DNA of 64,000 bases. Source: Telluribacter roseus (GTDB taxonomy: Bacteria > Bacteroidota > Bacteroidia > Cytophagales > Spirosomataceae). A program made the position numbers and the translations under genes. The notes beneath the pieces are model-generated. The model searched no databases, had not been told where the DNA came from, and worked only from the letters and a program-made list of their open reading frames with translations. The stretch is taken from positions 186,001 to 250,000 of the forward strand of contig NZ_JAFEUV020000001.1 of the NCBI RefSeq assembly GCF_017355915.2, given 5' to 3'. This document shows positions 36,578-44,606 of the stretch, piece after piece. Position 1 is the stretch's first letter. Each line of letters opens with the position of its first letter.

Positions 36578-37249
36578 ATGCAGGAAAATCTCACCGATTC
36601 GCACAAATACAATCTCTGGAAGAACAAGCTCACTACGAACGGTCTGGATGTACACCGGGTGGATGAACTGTACAGCCGTCGCAATGGCAAAGGCGAGATT
36701 CTCTTTTCACTACTCTATACCGATGCTACTACGCCCGAGGGGGATAAGATACCGCCCATCTGCTTCCTGAAAGGAGAGGTAGTTAGCGTACTTGTATGTT
36801 TTATCGAAAAGGAAACCCGGCAGAAGTACCTGCTCCTGGTGAAGCAGCGTCGTATCTGTGATGGCTCCCACACCTACGAGCATCCGGCCGGCATGCTGGA
36901 TAGCGAGAGCGATGCGGCCGCCGTAGCGGCCCGGGAGGTATGGGAGGAGACGGGTATAGAGGTCCGGAAGGAAGACCTGACACGGCTCAACAGCGACCCC
37001 TGCTACCCATCTACCGGCACCAGCGACGAAGCCATGTACTTTTTTTACTGCGAACTGGAGCTGACGGCCGAGCAGATAGCTACCTACCACGACCAGGCAC
37101 AGGGAGTAGCTTCTGATTTTGAACGGATCACTACCCACGTGGCTCCCTTTGTGGAAGGCCACCGCCTGATTAACAACAGTAACGGTATATTGCTCAACTA
37201 CCTGTACCTGAAAGACGTAGGCGACTGGGAGCTGCTGAAAGCCCTGTAA
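36578..37249 (+). CDS. Nudix hydrolase, sugar-nucleotide type
   Basis: A 223-residue Nudix protein. The Nudix box is in HPAGMLDSESDAAAVAAREVWEETGI. The REV-WEE-TG part with the metal-binding Glu residues is intact, but Ser stands where the canonical box has its first Glu (the seventh position). The Pro-Ala-Gly-Met-Leu-Asp opening resembles the ADP-ribose or UDP-sugar pyrophosphatase branch, some members of which also depart from the box. The substrate is uncertain. It stands alone just upstream of the tRNA gene. Confidence 0.85.
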   Translation: MQENLTDSHKYNLWKNKLTTNGLDVHRVDELYSRRNGKGEILFSLLYTDATTPEGDKIPPICFLKGEVVSVLVCFIEKETRQKYLLLVKQRRICDGSHTYEHPAGMLDSESDAAAVAAREVWEETGIEVRKEDLTRLNSDPCYPSTGTSDEAMYFFYCELELTAEQIATYHDQAQGVASDFERITTHVAPFVEGHRLINNSNGILLNYLYLKDVGDWELLKAL

Positions 37250-37285
37250 GAGTTAATTTAAGTTGAGAGGAATTTAGGTCCACTG

Positions 37286-37317
37286 TTGACAACTACAAAC
37301 TTTTGCCCTTATATTTG
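37286..37317 (+). promoter_or_regulatory. Promoter of the tRNA-Arg gene
   Basis: TTG at 37286-37288 and TATATTTG at 37310-37317 are 21 nt apart. Transcription would start near 37323, about 20 nt before the tRNA. Confidence 0.7.
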
Positions 37318-37344
37318 CTGCCCATTGCTACCAGATAGCATTCT

Positions 37345-37416
37345 GCACCCGTAGTTCAATGGATAGAATTTCGGTTTCCGGTACCGACGATAGGGGTTCG
37401 AATCCCTTCGGGTGCA
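37345..37416 (+). tRNA. tRNA-Arg (anticodon CCG)
   Basis: A 72-nt cloverleaf. The acceptor stem pairs GCACCCG with CGGGTGC. The D stem is GTTC/GAAT. The anticodon stem TCGGT/ACCGA encloses loop TTCCGGT with anticodon CCG, reading CGG. The variable loop is 4 nt, and the T arm has the TTCGAAT loop. The discriminator base is A and CCA is not encoded. A promoter precedes it and a terminator follows 1-2 nt later. Confidence 0.95.
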
Positions 37417-37417
37417 C

Positions 37418-37450
37418 AACCCGCTGATCTTCCCGATCAGCGGGTTTTCT
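37418..37450 (+). terminator. Rho-independent terminator of tRNA-Arg
   Basis: AACCCGCTGATC (37418-37429) pairs with its complement ending at 37446 over 12 bp around a 5-nt loop, followed by a T-rich tail. The remaining stretch to 37741 contains only unconvincing short frames. Confidence 0.9.
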
Positions 37451-37741
37451 TTTAGGCCATTCATCAGGTATACAGCTCTCTGTACAGAGGCATTTGTATA
37501 ATGTACAGCATCGTGAGGAAGAAATCTGTATCGTTTACTCAATACAGGACCCTATTTTGATCAATACGGCTGATCTGGTCGTTTATATAGTAAGGCCATA
37601 GCGTAAGCAAGGAGAGGTGCCTCTGCAATAGGAAGTAAGCGGTCAGGTTTTGAGGGATACTAAGCAGAGGAGTAGGCAGAGCGCCAGGCGTACAGGGCCC
37701 GTTACAGTAATCAGAAACACTCAAATCATAGCCAAAACAAG

Positions 37742-38590
37742 ATGAAAAAATGCATTCCGCTAGTACTACTGGTGTGGATTACGGTAGGATGTAAGAAGGA
37801 TAGGGACGCTCCGGTACCGATGGAGCAGAGCGTTCACCTGCGTCTGGGGAATCCTACTAACGCCAAAACCGATGATATTGAAAATGCCGACAACTTCTTG
37901 ATGGTAAGGCAGCAGTATGCTCTGAGCTATAACAGGAGTAAGGGGCATGCTAACTGGGTATCCTGGGAGCTAACGAAGGAGTGGCTGGGAGAGGGAGCCC
38001 AGCAGCAGGACTATCTGGCTGATCCCACGCTGCCCGATGGATGGTACAAGGTACTGCCCAGTGACTATGTCAACTCAGGCTTTGTGATGGGAAACCTGTG
38101 TCCTCAGACCGACCGTTCCAAATCTGTTGTAGATATATCCGCTACCAACCTGATGACCAACATTGTGCCCCAGGCCATGGAGCTAAACCGGCAGTCCTGG
38201 ACCAAGCTGGAGGAGTATTGCCGCGATCTGGCCCAGAAAGGCTACCGCCTGTATATCATAGCAGGTACCTATGGCGTAGGTGGGGTGGGTAGTAGGGGCG
38301 TGGTACTTAGGATCAGAAACCAGATAAGCGTACCCACCCGGATTTATAAGATAGTAGTGGCTATTCCGGATGGAGGTACAGTAGAGCAGATTACTGAGCA
38401 TACGCCAGTGATTGCGGTTGATTTTCCCAACTGGTCCAGTGTAGTAAATAACAGAAGCTGGAATAGCTTCATTACCACCCCGGACGACATCGAAAAAAAC
38501 GCAGGAGTTACCTTCTTTACCCGATTGCCAGAAGAGGTGCGCACCAAGCTTAGGACGGTCAAATTTGACCCAGCAAAATTGCCACAATAA
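37742..38590 (+). CDS. Lipoprotein with DNA/RNA non-specific endonuclease fold, altered active site
   Basis: A 282-residue lipoprotein: VLLVWITVGCKK gives a lipobox with Cys17 or so. The rest follows the NUC endonuclease (NucA/Serratia nuclease) pattern: SDYVNSGF, then a DR motif TDRS, TNLMTNIVPQ and the metal-binding Asn149 in ELNRQSW followed by LEEYCRDLA. However the catalytic Asp-Arg-Gly-His motif, expected at residues 115-118, reads Val-Met-Gly-Asn, so the general-base His is missing. It may be an inactive or differently acting homologue at the cell surface. It is monocistronic. Confidence 0.8.
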   Translation: MKKCIPLVLLVWITVGCKKDRDAPVPMEQSVHLRLGNPTNAKTDDIENADNFLMVRQQYALSYNRSKGHANWVSWELTKEWLGEGAQQQDYLADPTLPDGWYKVLPSDYVNSGFVMGNLCPQTDRSKSVVDISATNLMTNIVPQAMELNRQSWTKLEEYCRDLAQKGYRLYIIAGTYGVGGVGSRGVVLRIRNQISVPTRIYKIVVAIPDGGTVEQITEHTPVIAVDFPNWSSVVNNRSWNSFITTPDDIEKNAGVTFFTRLPEEVRTKLRTVKFDPAKLPQ

Positions 38591-38659
38591 ACCCAGGTAC
38601 AGGTAGGAGTAAACCTCCTGGCGGATAGTAGTACACCAACCTGATAATGATCAGGTACA

Positions 38660-38773
38660 TTAGACCTTATTCCGGAGAAGCTGCACTACTTTGAAGCAGT
38701 AAAAACCACTCATGAAAGAGGCTACGGTGGTGATCAGATAGCAGGTAATGAGTATATTCATAGAAGTAGCCAT
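38660..38773 (-). CDS. Possible 37-residue single-span membrane peptide
   Basis: An ATG at 38773 opens a 37-codon frame ending in TAA at 38660-38662. The product has a short polar start, a continuous hydrophobic stretch at about 6-30 and a basic tail (Arg-Asn-Lys-Val). A second ATG lies at 38761. Topology and charge look like a genuine small membrane protein, and no other gene covers the region. There is no clear promoter, so this remains tentative. Confidence 0.35.
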   Translation of the reverse strand: MATSMNILITCYLITTVASFMSGFYCFKVVQLLRNKV

Positions 38774-39140
38774 TCGTTAGGTAGTATATCGCCAGCAGGC
38801 TGGCCACCCAGTCAACGACACGGATCTACGGGTAGCCTGCTGCCTTTTCTCCCTAAAAAATCATGCCCTTTTGCCTCTCCTCCCTATATCATTTAGTAAC
38901 CGGTCGTTCTATTAGTATACTACCGCAGCGGTTGTACTCGGCGGAACCACATTATTAATCTGGTACGCGTTTTTCTTATGCTATTACATGGGGGTGAGAC
39001 AGGAGGGGAGAGTAGATATCTCAAATAAAAATCTCCCTTTGTAAGCCTCCAGTTGTTATAGGTTTATATCTATTTCTTGATACCTTTAGGTAGTATTAGC
39101 TCCCTGCAGGATACAGGTAGTACGACCACACTATAAGCTT
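38774..39140. other. Intergenic region with no supported gene
   Basis: About 370 bases between the possible small peptide and the next small membrane gene. One plus-strand frame (about 38927-39046) encodes a hydrophobic stretch followed by a polar tail, but it follows a stop directly and lacks a start codon. A TACCTTTA resembling a -7 box lies at 39081-39088 upstream of the gene at 39141, with the nearest TTG 25 nt away. Confidence 0.45.
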
Positions 39141-39344
39141 ATGCATAGGCACCCCGAAAAACCACGTCCTTCCTGGCCTTATGTAGCCGCCGTTGCTGTT
39201 TTAAATTCCCTTCTTTGGATAGGTATTGGCTGGCTGGTTACCTTTTTCTTCCCTTCCGTTTCTTTTCGGATTTTTCTGATTGTCGGGCTGGTTGCTGGTC
39301 TGATCATCGCTTTCGCTCTGTATTTACTTACCAATGCCAGGTAG
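39141..39344 (+). CDS. Small membrane protein with two hydrophobic segments
   Basis: A 67-residue protein with a basic, Pro-rich start (MHRHPEKPRPSWP) and hydrophobic segments at about 13-35 and 40-63. No family recognised. It stands alone between intergenic spaces. Composition supports a real membrane protein, but its shortness limits confidence. Confidence 0.55.
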   Translation: MHRHPEKPRPSWPYVAAVAVLNSLLWIGIGWLVTFFFPSVSFRIFLIVGLVAGLIIAFALYLLTNAR

Positions 39345-39523
39345 GTACCTGAGGAGGAAGGGAGCCTCTGAACTACCCTTTCGCTCCTAGATGTACTTCA
39401 TATAGAATGTTTTGAATAATATCATTATAGCAAATATTTATTTTTAGTCAGATATAACAACTGGCATTTTGTTTGCTATTTTAGCTATTGTAAAGAAGTA
39501 ACCATATCACCCTCCCTATCAAC

Positions 39524-39841
39524 ATGAACAGATTAGATGATTCGTTGGCTCTGGCCGAGAGCTTGATCAGGTACGCCATGACCCGCCGACCCAATAGCAT
39601 TCAGTTTGCTATTAGCCAAAGTAACATCAGCGTCATCACCCTGGGTATCTATTTTAATGAATACCGGGGCCTGGCACTATTGTACGGACGTCCTTTCGTT
39701 GAGCAGATGATTCAGTATTTTGAAGACAGAGAAGAGTACGAGGCATGCGCCTTTATTCTGAGACAGCTGGATGATCTGCGTTTTGAGCTGAATTATATTC
39801 CACAGATGGCGGGTGCTCAGCTACAGGCCCTACTCGCCTGA
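39524..39841 (+). CDS. Unknown small helical protein
   Basis: A 105-residue soluble protein, apparently mainly helical, acidic in the second half (EDREEYEACAFILRQLDDL). No known family or motif is recognised. The ATG at 39524 follows an AT-rich leader and the gene ends 9 nt before a perfect bidirectional terminator, so it looks like an independent transcript. Confidence 0.65.
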   Translation: MNRLDDSLALAESLIRYAMTRRPNSIQFAISQSNISVITLGIYFNEYRGLALLYGRPFVEQMIQYFEDREEYEACAFILRQLDDLRFELNYIPQMAGAQLQALLA

Positions 39842-39850
39842 CCGGTTGTT

Positions 39851-39908
39851 CAAAACAGACTACCGGCCCAACCTGTATAGTCAACTCGTCGGCCGGTAGT
39901 CTGTTTTG
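39851..39908. terminator. Bidirectional terminator, 18-bp perfect inverted repeat
   Basis: 39851-39868 is the exact reverse complement of 39891-39908, with a 22-nt loop. T-runs occur on both sides, so it can serve both the small gene at 39524 and the leftward rarA gene, whose stop is at 39909. Confidence 0.85.
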
Positions 39909-41180
39909 TTAGTACCCGTACCATTCTCCCCACCACTGTTGTAGTTTCCTTCGGATTTCCTCCTCCCGGGCATTGTGGCCAGGCTCAAATAGTTTTGTCC
40001 CTTTCAGTTCATCGGGCAGGAAGTTCTGCAGGATGAAGTTGCCCTCGTACGAGTGGGCATACTGGTACTCTTTGCCGTAGCCAATTTCCTTCATCAGCTT
40101 GGTAGGTGCATTGCGAAGGTGAAGGGGTACGGGCAGGTGCGCCGTCTTCTGGGCCAGCGCTATGGCGTCGTCAATGGCCGTGTAGCTTGCGTTGCTCTTG
40201 GGCGAAGTAGCCAGGTACACCGCCACCTGCGATAGAATGATGCGGCTCTCGGGATAGCCGATCATCTTGACGGCCTGCATACAGGCATTGGCCATGATAA
40301 TGGCCGTAGGATTGGCATTGCCGATATCTTCCGAAGCCAGGATCAGCATCCGTCGGGCTATAAACTCAGGATCCTCACCGGCTACGATCATGCGGGCCAT
40401 CCAGTACAGGGCGGCATTAGGATCACTACCCCTTATGGACTTGATAAAGGCCGATATGATGTCATAGTGCTGCTCACCCGATTTGTCGTAGCGGGCTATG
40501 TTCTGCTGGGCCGTCTGGGTTACCAGCTCATCCGTAATCACTACTTCCGGCTTTTCTCCCTCGGCCAGTACTACCAGCTCGAGCAGATTGAGCAACTTGC
40601 GGCCATCCCCACCCGACAGTCTGTACAGGGCATCGTATGATTCTATCTTAATAGTCTTCTTCTGTAGCCACTCATCTTTTTCCAGAGCCCGGCTCACCAG
40701 CTCTTTTAGTTCTTTTTCGCCAAACGCCTCCAGTATATACACCTGACAACGCGATAGTAGCGCCGAATTTACCTCGAACGAAGGATTCTCGGTCGTAGCG
40801 CCTATAAGCGTGACCTGGCCCTTTTCTACGGCCCCCAGCAGTGAATCCTGCTGGCTCTTGTTGTAGCGGTGAATCTCGTCGATGAACAGAATGGGGGAGA
40901 ACAGCCCGCTCGGCCTCGAAAGTACCTCCCGCAGGTCTTTGACCCCGGAGCTGATGGCACTCAGGCTATGAAAGGGGCGTCGGGTGGCCTCGGCGATCAG
41001 CAGGGCCAGGGTAGTCTTGCCGACACCCGGAGGTCCCCACAGGATCATGGAGGGGATGGTGTTGTTCTCGATGGCCTTGCGAAGTGGTTTGCCTTTGCCC
41101 AGCAGCTTTTCCTGACCTACATAGTCATCCAGGGTACGGGGGCGGAGGCGTTCGGCAAGGGGTGTGGTCATGGGGTTCAT
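39909..41180 (-). CDS. rarA: Replication-associated recombination protein A (RarA/MgsA)
   Basis: A 423-residue AAA+ ATPase acting at stalled replication forks. Walker A is GPPGVGKTT near residue 49, Walker B is LFIDEIHRYNKSQQD, sensor 1 is GATTENPSFEV with the arginine in LSRC. The C-terminal part carries the MgsA-type oligomerisation region (SFIKSIRGSDPNAALYWMARM). The start may be the ATG at 41180 or the one three codons later. It shares a terminator with the convergent gene and stands alone. Confidence 0.95.
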   Translation of the reverse strand: MNPMTTPLAERLRPRTLDDYVGQEKLLGKGKPLRKAIENNTIPSMILWGPPGVGKTTLALLIAEATRRPFHSLSAISSGVKDLREVLSRPSGLFSPILFIDEIHRYNKSQQDSLLGAVEKGQVTLIGATTENPSFEVNSALLSRCQVYILEAFGEKELKELVSRALEKDEWLQKKTIKIESYDALYRLSGGDGRKLLNLLELVVLAEGEKPEVVITDELVTQTAQQNIARYDKSGEQHYDIISAFIKSIRGSDPNAALYWMARMIVAGEDPEFIARRMLILASEDIGNANPTAIIMANACMQAVKMIGYPESRIILSQVAVYLATSPKSNASYTAIDDAIALAQKTAHLPVPLHLRNAPTKLMKEIGYGKEYQYAHSYEGNFILQNFLPDELKGTKLFEPGHNAREEEIRRKLQQWWGEWYGY

Positions 41181-41250
41181 AGCTGCTTATTGGGCTGGTG
41201 GTACTCCAGCAAAAAAAAGAAGATTAATCCAACAAAACCAATCCTGCTTT

Positions 41251-42060
41251 CTATTGCCCGTTCTTCCACTTCCGCCACTGCCGGGCGTAGTACCACTGGT
41301 AAGGGAGCATAAGCCACTCGAACAACTGCTGGGGAAGGCGGGCAAGCCGGAAGAAAAGGGACGGGTAGATAAATCGTTGGTTCTTCCGAATACTGCGCAA
41401 CATAGCCTGGGCTACCTGTTCCGGAGTCTGCGAAGGCCAGGGAGTAACGGGTACCCGGCTGGGGCTACCTGAGATGGAGTGAAGGAAAAAGGCGGTACGG
41501 GTGGCTATGGGGTAGACAAGTCCTACCGTAGGTGTACCGCTGTCCTCATAGCGGTAGGCGTCCAGAAACCGATCCAAAGCCGCCTTGGTGGCTCCGTAGA
41601 CGGCATAACCGGGGATGCCAGTCTTGGCCATGGCTGAGGCTGTAATCAGCGTGTAGTGGGACTTATTTGGATTCAGCTCCTTCATCTTCTGGATGGTATA
41701 CAGGGGGGCATATACGTTAAGCTCAAAGATCCGCTGCAGGTGGTCCCAGTTTGCTTGGGCGGGGTAGCTTTCGTAGTAGGCAAAGCCGGCGTTGGCTACG
41801 AAGATGTCTACCCCCTGCATTTCCCGCTGAGCCGTTTCAAAGAGGGCATCCAGCGTAGACTTTTGCGACAGATCTCCCACGAAGGGTAGTATACGCGGCG
41901 AGCCGACGGGGAGCGAGGCCAGGAGCTGGAGCAGTGTACTCTCATCCCGATCGGCGGCCAGGATGGCTAGAGGCTCGTAGTCTAGTACCTCCAACAAAAA
42001 GGCGCGGCCTATTCCTGAGGCCGCGCCGGTTACTATAATCCGTTTATTATGTATTTCCAA
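41251..42060 (-). CDS. SDR-family oxidoreductase
   Basis: A 269-residue short-chain dehydrogenase. The cofactor motif TGAASGIGRAF, the NAG segment (VANAGFAYYES) and the active-site YAVYGATKAAL (Tyr and Lys) are present. Asp-Arg-Asp after the second strand hints at NAD or NADP without deciding. The substrate is unknown; relatives include DltE-like and acyl-CoA or steroid reductases. It starts 15 nt after the stop of an ECF sigma gene, so the two are probably one operon. Confidence 0.85.
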   Translation of the reverse strand: MEIHNKRIIVTGAASGIGRAFLLEVLDYEPLAILAADRDESTLLQLLASLPVGSPRILPFVGDLSQKSTLDALFETAQREMQGVDIFVANAGFAYYESYPAQANWDHLQRIFELNVYAPLYTIQKMKELNPNKSHYTLITASAMAKTGIPGYAVYGATKAALDRFLDAYRYEDSGTPTVGLVYPIATRTAFFLHSISGSPSRVPVTPWPSQTPEQVAQAMLRSIRKNQRFIYPSLFFRLARLPQQLFEWLMLPYQWYYARQWRKWKNGQ

Positions 42061-42075
42061 CCTTAAGGTTTAGTA

Positions 42076-42657
42076 TCAAATGGTTACGCGCTCCAGGGTC
42101 ATGTGCTTCTTGAGGTTGCTCAGGGCACCAAATACAAGGTTGTACACCGACTGGATGTTGATTTTCATCAGATCAGCGATCTCCTGATTGTTCATATTCA
42201 TATAGAATTTCAGGAAGATGGCTTCGCGCTGACGGCGGGGAAGGCGGTTAAGGGCCAGGTTGAGGTGTTGATTGGTTGAATCGAATTCTTCCTCAGAGAT
42301 CAGGTGGCTTTCGTACGATGGAGTGTTGATGTGCCAGTATTCTACCGGAATGTCCTCATTGCTGGTGTGCTTTTGCTGAGCGTTGAGGTGGCGAACCAGT
42401 TTACGCTTGATAGAAGCCATCAGGTAAAAACGAACCGAAGTGGTATCACCGATGGTGGTTCTGTTGCGCCACAGTTCCACGAACAGGTCGTGAATGCAGT
42501 CTTTAATAAGGGGCTTGTCAATGGTAAACTGCGAACAATACTGGTAAAGGATGTGCACGTATGACTGGTATAGACAGGCATAAGCGCTTTCGTCACCCTT
42601 ACGGAACTGATTCCAGAACCGCAGTTCTTCTTCTTGTTTGTATCGTACGTGTGCCAT
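42076..42657 (-). CDS. ECF sigma factor without adjacent anti-sigma gene
   Basis: A 193-residue sigma-70-family protein with region 2 (ACLYQSYVHILYQYCSQF then DCIHDLFVELWRN) and region 4 (LNRLPRRQREAIFLKFYMNM then IADLMKINIQSVYNLV). It resembles the FecI-like protein at 27212 in length and motifs. Here no fecR or STN gene adjoins; instead an SDR gene follows 15 nt later. The upstream 140 bases (42658-42797) are very AT-rich and hold no gene. Confidence 0.9.
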   Translation of the reverse strand: MAHVRYKQEEELRFWNQFRKGDESAYACLYQSYVHILYQYCSQFTIDKPLIKDCIHDLFVELWRNRTTIGDTTSVRFYLMASIKRKLVRHLNAQQKHTSNEDIPVEYWHINTPSYESHLISEEEFDSTNQHLNLALNRLPRRQREAIFLKFYMNMNNQEIADLMKINIQSVYNLVFGALSNLKKHMTLERVTI

Positions 42658-42797
42658 TTGAGAGGTTAGAAATGGTTAGGTTAGGATTAAGGGTCATTTT
42701 TACACTTGTAAATATATTCATAATAAAACGTTAAAAAAAAATATTTTCAATATATTATTTTACCGGTATACAAAAACTATACAAGTATGTATGCATA

Positions 42798-44438
42798 TTA
42801 TCCAATTTTACCAAACGTTGATACGAACTGAAACCTGTCCCCGTCAAAGAGGCCTTTATCGCTTAATTTAAGGGAAGGAATGACCAGAAGAGCCATAAAT
42901 GAGAGGGTCATGAAGGGCGACTGGAGGGTACTGCCCAGTTGGTTTTTTACAAATTTGTCTATACTTGTATAGTGGTTAGCCACTTCGTAACCGGTTTGAT
43001 CAGTCATGAGGCCGGCTATGGGTAGAGCCAGTACATGCTGCTCGCCCTTGCCTACTGCGGCTACGCCTCCCTTTGCTTCGATAAGGAGGTTAACTGCCTG
43101 ACATATAGATTCGTCATCGCAGCCTACGGCTACTATATTATGAGAGTCGTGGCCCACTGAGGAGGCGATAGCGCCGCTCTTAAGGCCAAAGTTGCGGATG
43201 AAGGCTACGGCCGGTGCGGTATCCTGATAGCGATTCACGACGGTAATCTTAAGCAGGTCACGGGCGGGGTCGGCTTGTACAACTCCCTGTACAGGTGTAA
43301 CCGGCTCCAGGAGAGCATTTGTAATGAGCTGGCCTTCCAGAGCCTCAATGACCCGTACTGCTGATGTATCACCGGGAGCTAGACAGGTAAAGTCGTCGGG
43401 ACTCTTAGGTGTACAGTTAAACTGGTTGATATGTTCGCTGCGCAGGTCGGGCAGGAGTGACTGGCCGTTCTCCGCTACTATCTCGCCGTTCAGGTAGGTA
43501 CGCAGTACGGTAAAGTCGGAGAGGTTGTCTACAACGATAAAGTCGGCTGCGTCGCCCTCACGCAACAGACCCACGGGCAGGCGGTAGTGCAGGACCGGGT
43601 TGAGGCAAGCTGCCTGTAGTACATCGAACAATTTGTGTCCTTTGGCCAGGGCCCGCTTCACCAGCAGGTTGATATGGCCTTCAACCAGGTTATCGGGGTG
43701 CTTATCGTCGGAGCAGAACATGATCCGGTTCGGGAACTCAGCCAACAGGGGGATCAGGGCCTCAAAGTTGCGGGCGGCACTTCCTTCCCGGATCAGGATG
43801 TGCATGCCGTAGTCTATCTTCTCCCGTGCCTCTTCGTAGGTAAAGCATTCGTGATCGGTGGAGATACCGGCTTCGGCGTATCGGCGGGCCGCCTCGCCCC
43901 GTAGGCCGGGAGCATGACCATCTATAGGTTTATTAAAGGCCTGCGCCAGCCGTAGCTTGGCCATCATGTCGGGGTCTTCATTGAGTACGCCCGGGAAGTT
44001 CATCATCTCGGCCAGGTATCCGATCTCCTTCATCCCCAGCAGTCGACGAACATCCTTCGGGCTCACGGTGGCTCCGGCGGTTTCGAAAGCCGTGGCGGGT
44101 ACGCAGGAGGGCGCACCAAAGCAAAACTTAAATGGTACCCGCTTCCCGTCCTGGATCATATACTCCACCCCCGGAACGCCCAGTACGTTGGCTATTTCGT
44201 GCGGATCGGACACCGTAGCGACGGTACCATGTACTACCGCCAGGCGGGCAAACTGCGCCGGTGTGAGCATGGAGCTCTCGATATGAACGTGGGCATCCAC
44301 AAAGCCGGGGAGCAGGTAGGGCAGGGATGGGTTTTCTTTGCCTCTGGCCACGATACTGACTATACGCCCATTCTCAAAACGTACTTCGGCTTGCTGGATG
44401 GTCTGGTCAAATAGGTTGAGTACGTTGGCGTTGATCAT
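42798..44438 (-). CDS. ade: Adenine deaminase
   Basis: A 546-residue amidohydrolase-superfamily enzyme converting adenine to hypoxanthine. Metal-binding HVHIESS near residue 50, the long inserted GTVATVSDPHEIANVLG, then SDDKHPDNL and the C-terminal VGHDSHNIVAVG motif match the Ade family. Length is normal. It may use adenine made by the AMP nucleosidase encoded at 15347. It is monocistronic, divergent from the uxaA-like gene. Confidence 0.95.
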   Translation of the reverse strand: MINANVLNLFDQTIQQAEVRFENGRIVSIVARGKENPSLPYLLPGFVDAHVHIESSMLTPAQFARLAVVHGTVATVSDPHEIANVLGVPGVEYMIQDGKRVPFKFCFGAPSCVPATAFETAGATVSPKDVRRLLGMKEIGYLAEMMNFPGVLNEDPDMMAKLRLAQAFNKPIDGHAPGLRGEAARRYAEAGISTDHECFTYEEAREKIDYGMHILIREGSAARNFEALIPLLAEFPNRIMFCSDDKHPDNLVEGHINLLVKRALAKGHKLFDVLQAACLNPVLHYRLPVGLLREGDAADFIVVDNLSDFTVLRTYLNGEIVAENGQSLLPDLRSEHINQFNCTPKSPDDFTCLAPGDTSAVRVIEALEGQLITNALLEPVTPVQGVVQADPARDLLKITVVNRYQDTAPAVAFIRNFGLKSGAIASSVGHDSHNIVAVGCDDESICQAVNLLIEAKGGVAAVGKGEQHVLALPIAGLMTDQTGYEVANHYTSIDKFVKNQLGSTLQSPFMTLSFMALLVIPSLKLSDKGLFDGDRFQFVSTFGKIG

Positions 44439-44606
44439 AATGAGGCAATGGTAGTATGGCTATAACAAGTTGGAATTAAACTTTCCTATCAAAGAAAAGG
44501 ATTCTCCACCAATAAATAAAAAGGGAGTTTTATAAAAAAATTAGATGTTGTAAGGGTATATCCTCTACTTTCGGTCTTAATTTGTGGATTAAATGATCTA
44601 TTACCT

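Noticed and set aside
37309-37542. Minus-strand frame of 77 codons across the tRNA gene
   Set aside because: It is the antisense of the tRNA and its terminator, a common artefact.
37539-37724. Minus-strand frame of 61 codons in the gap after the tRNA
   Set aside because: It starts with TTG, has no promoter or recognisable content and an unlikely composition.
38639-38656. 7-bp stem with 4-nt loop as terminator
   Set aside because: The stem is short and no T-tract follows on either strand.
38927-39046. Plus-strand hydrophobic frame followed by a polar tail, resembling a small membrane protein
   Set aside because: The frame follows a stop directly and has no ATG, GTG or TTG before the hydrophobic part. 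It could be a remnant, but nothing confirms it.
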